The translations under genes and the position numbers were made by a program. Positions 63,180 to 64,000 of a stretch of 64,000 nt of DNA are shown here, in pieces; the stretch's first letter is position 1, and each line of letters starts with the position of its first letter. Source of the stretch: Rhizobium sullae (GTDB lineage Bacteria; Pseudomonadota; Alphaproteobacteria; Rhizobiales; Rhizobiaceae); NCBI RefSeq assembly GCF_025200715.1, contig NZ_CP104144.1:1364001-1428000 (forward strand). The letters are read 5' to 3'. The notes beneath the pieces were generated by a model, which did not search any database, had not been told where the DNA came from, and saw only the letters and a list, made by a program, of their open reading frames with translations.

Positions 63180-64000
63180 TGACCATTGCTCCCATAACCC
63201 TTCATCAACCTCGCCGCCTGACCGTCGGCGTCGGCGCAATTGCGGAAGTCGGCACCTGGGCCGCTGATGCCCGATCGGTGCTGGTCATCGCGACACCCAT
63301 CACGGCAGGTTTCGTCGACCGCCTGAAGCTCTCCAGTCACGTCACCGTGTTCGACGCCATCCCCGGCGAGCCGGATACGGGGACGCTCGACGCCGCGCGT
63401 GACGTTGCGCGGCACAGCAAGCCGGACCTGATCGTCGGCCTTGGCGGGGGCTCTGTCCTCGATGTCGCCAAGCTTGTGGCGGTGCTGTGGGATGGCGAGC
63501 AGACGCTTGCTGATGTCGCCGGGCCGAACCGCGTCGCCGGTCGCCGCACGCGCCTCGCCCAAGTGGCCACCACGGCTGGAACAGGCTCGGAAGCCGGCAT
63601 TCGCTCACTCATCACCGATCCCGGCAAGGGCAACAAGATCGCGGTGGAGAGCCCGCACATGATCGCCGATTTCGCCGTGCTCGATCCGGAACTGACCTAT
63701 TCCGTGCCGCCTGCCGTGACGGCGGCCACCGGCGTGGATGCCATGGCGCACTGTGTCGAAGCCTTCACCAATCGCCGCGCGCATCCAATGATCGACGACT
63801 TCGCCCGCATGGGCTTCCGCCTCATTGGCAAATATCTGGCACGCGCGGTCAAAGACGGTGCCGATACCCAGGCGCGCCAAGGTCTGATGCTTGCCTCCTA
63901 CTACGGCGGCATATGCCTCGGGCCGGTGAACACCGCGGCCGGCCACGCGATCGCCTATCCGCTTGGTACGCGACTTCGCCTGCCGCATGGCCTGGCGAAT
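63179..64000 (+). CDS. Iron-containing alcohol dehydrogenase, 3' end outside the window
   Basis: At least 274 residues, from the ATG at 63179 overlapping the PdxA2-like stop (TGATG), and open to the end of the window. The NAD-binding part has VGLGGGSVLDVAKLVAVL and TTAGTGSEAG. Metal ligands are visible as ATGVDAMAHCVEAF (Asp and His), GPVNTAAGHAIAYPLG and LPHGLAN. It is the third gene of the plus-strand operon and probably reduces or oxidises an aldehyde or keto intermediate of the pathway. Confidence 0.85.
   Translation, partial: MTIAPITLHQPRRLTVGVGAIAEVGTWAADARSVLVIATPITAGFVDRLKLSSHVTVFDAIPGEPDTGTLDAARDVARHSKPDLIVGLGGGSVLDVAKLVAVLWDGEQTLADVAGPNRVAGRRTRLAQVATTAGTGSEAGIRSLITDPGKGNKIAVESPHMIADFAVLDPELTYSVPPAVTAATGVDAMAHCVEAFTNRRAHPMIDDFARMGFRLIGKYLARAVKDGADTQARQGLMLASYYGGICLGPVNTAAGHAIAYPLGTRLRLPHGLAN

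Overview
The window looks like chromosome or megaplasmid sequence from an alphaproteobacterium of the Rhizobiaceae (Rhizobium, Sinorhizobium or Agrobacterium type). This is inferred from high GC with dense, overlapping operons, a rhizobial-style T6SS gene order, a TGA-N9-TCA element upstream of iron-type uptake genes, a FrcA-like single-domain sugar ABC ATPase and a BacA/YddA-type exporter. No rRNA, tRNA or CRISPR array was seen.

Bases 1-25,700 hold a nearly complete type VI secretion system (T6SS). A long plus-strand operon runs kinase (5' end outside the window), tssA, tssB, tssC, hcp, tssE, tssF, tssG, fha/tagH, tssJ, tssK, tssL, tssM and tagF. It continues into an effector-loading module: a DUF2169 protein, a ketoacyl-synthase-like protein without its catalytic residues, and a PAAR-like (DUF4150) protein with an unrecognised C-terminal half. 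An IS110-type fragment then appears to split one small gene, and a beta-propeller-like protein follows. Converging on this is a minus-strand vgrG, a DUF6484 gene and a truncated TIGR02270-like gene. ClpV (tssH) and the PppA phosphatase are not in the window and may lie upstream.

Bases 25,900-34,600 are a mixed accessory stretch: a secreted caspase-like/Sel1 protein, an unknown 195-residue protein, a tandem glycosyltransferase fusion, a small lipoprotein, a GYD-domain protein and an SbmA/BacA/YddA-type ABC exporter. Bases 34,860-39,061 carry a sugar ABC importer whose two permeases are fused. Bases 39,264-43,222 hold an alpha/beta-hydrolase, an AraC regulator, an atypical SDR and a LysR regulator.

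Bases 43,359-48,449 carry a methyltransferase divergent from a FecCD-type importer with two tandem binding proteins, probably iron-regulated. A VapBC toxin-antitoxin pair, a TetR regulator with an operator-like palindrome, an enoyl-CoA hydratase, a 1-Cys peroxiredoxin, a small serine hydrolase and an FMN reductase follow. Between them lie decayed fragments of a xanthine-dehydrogenase-type enzyme, an alpha/beta-hydrolase and an IS630 transposase.

Bases 54,488-64,000 form a divergent catabolic cluster. A dipeptide-type ABC importer and a DapA-like aldolase are on the minus strand. A BNR/sialidase-like protein, a PdxA2-like dehydrogenase and an iron-type alcohol dehydrogenase (cut by the window end) are on the plus strand. 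Together they suggest uptake and stepwise degradation of an unidentified sugar-acid-like compound.
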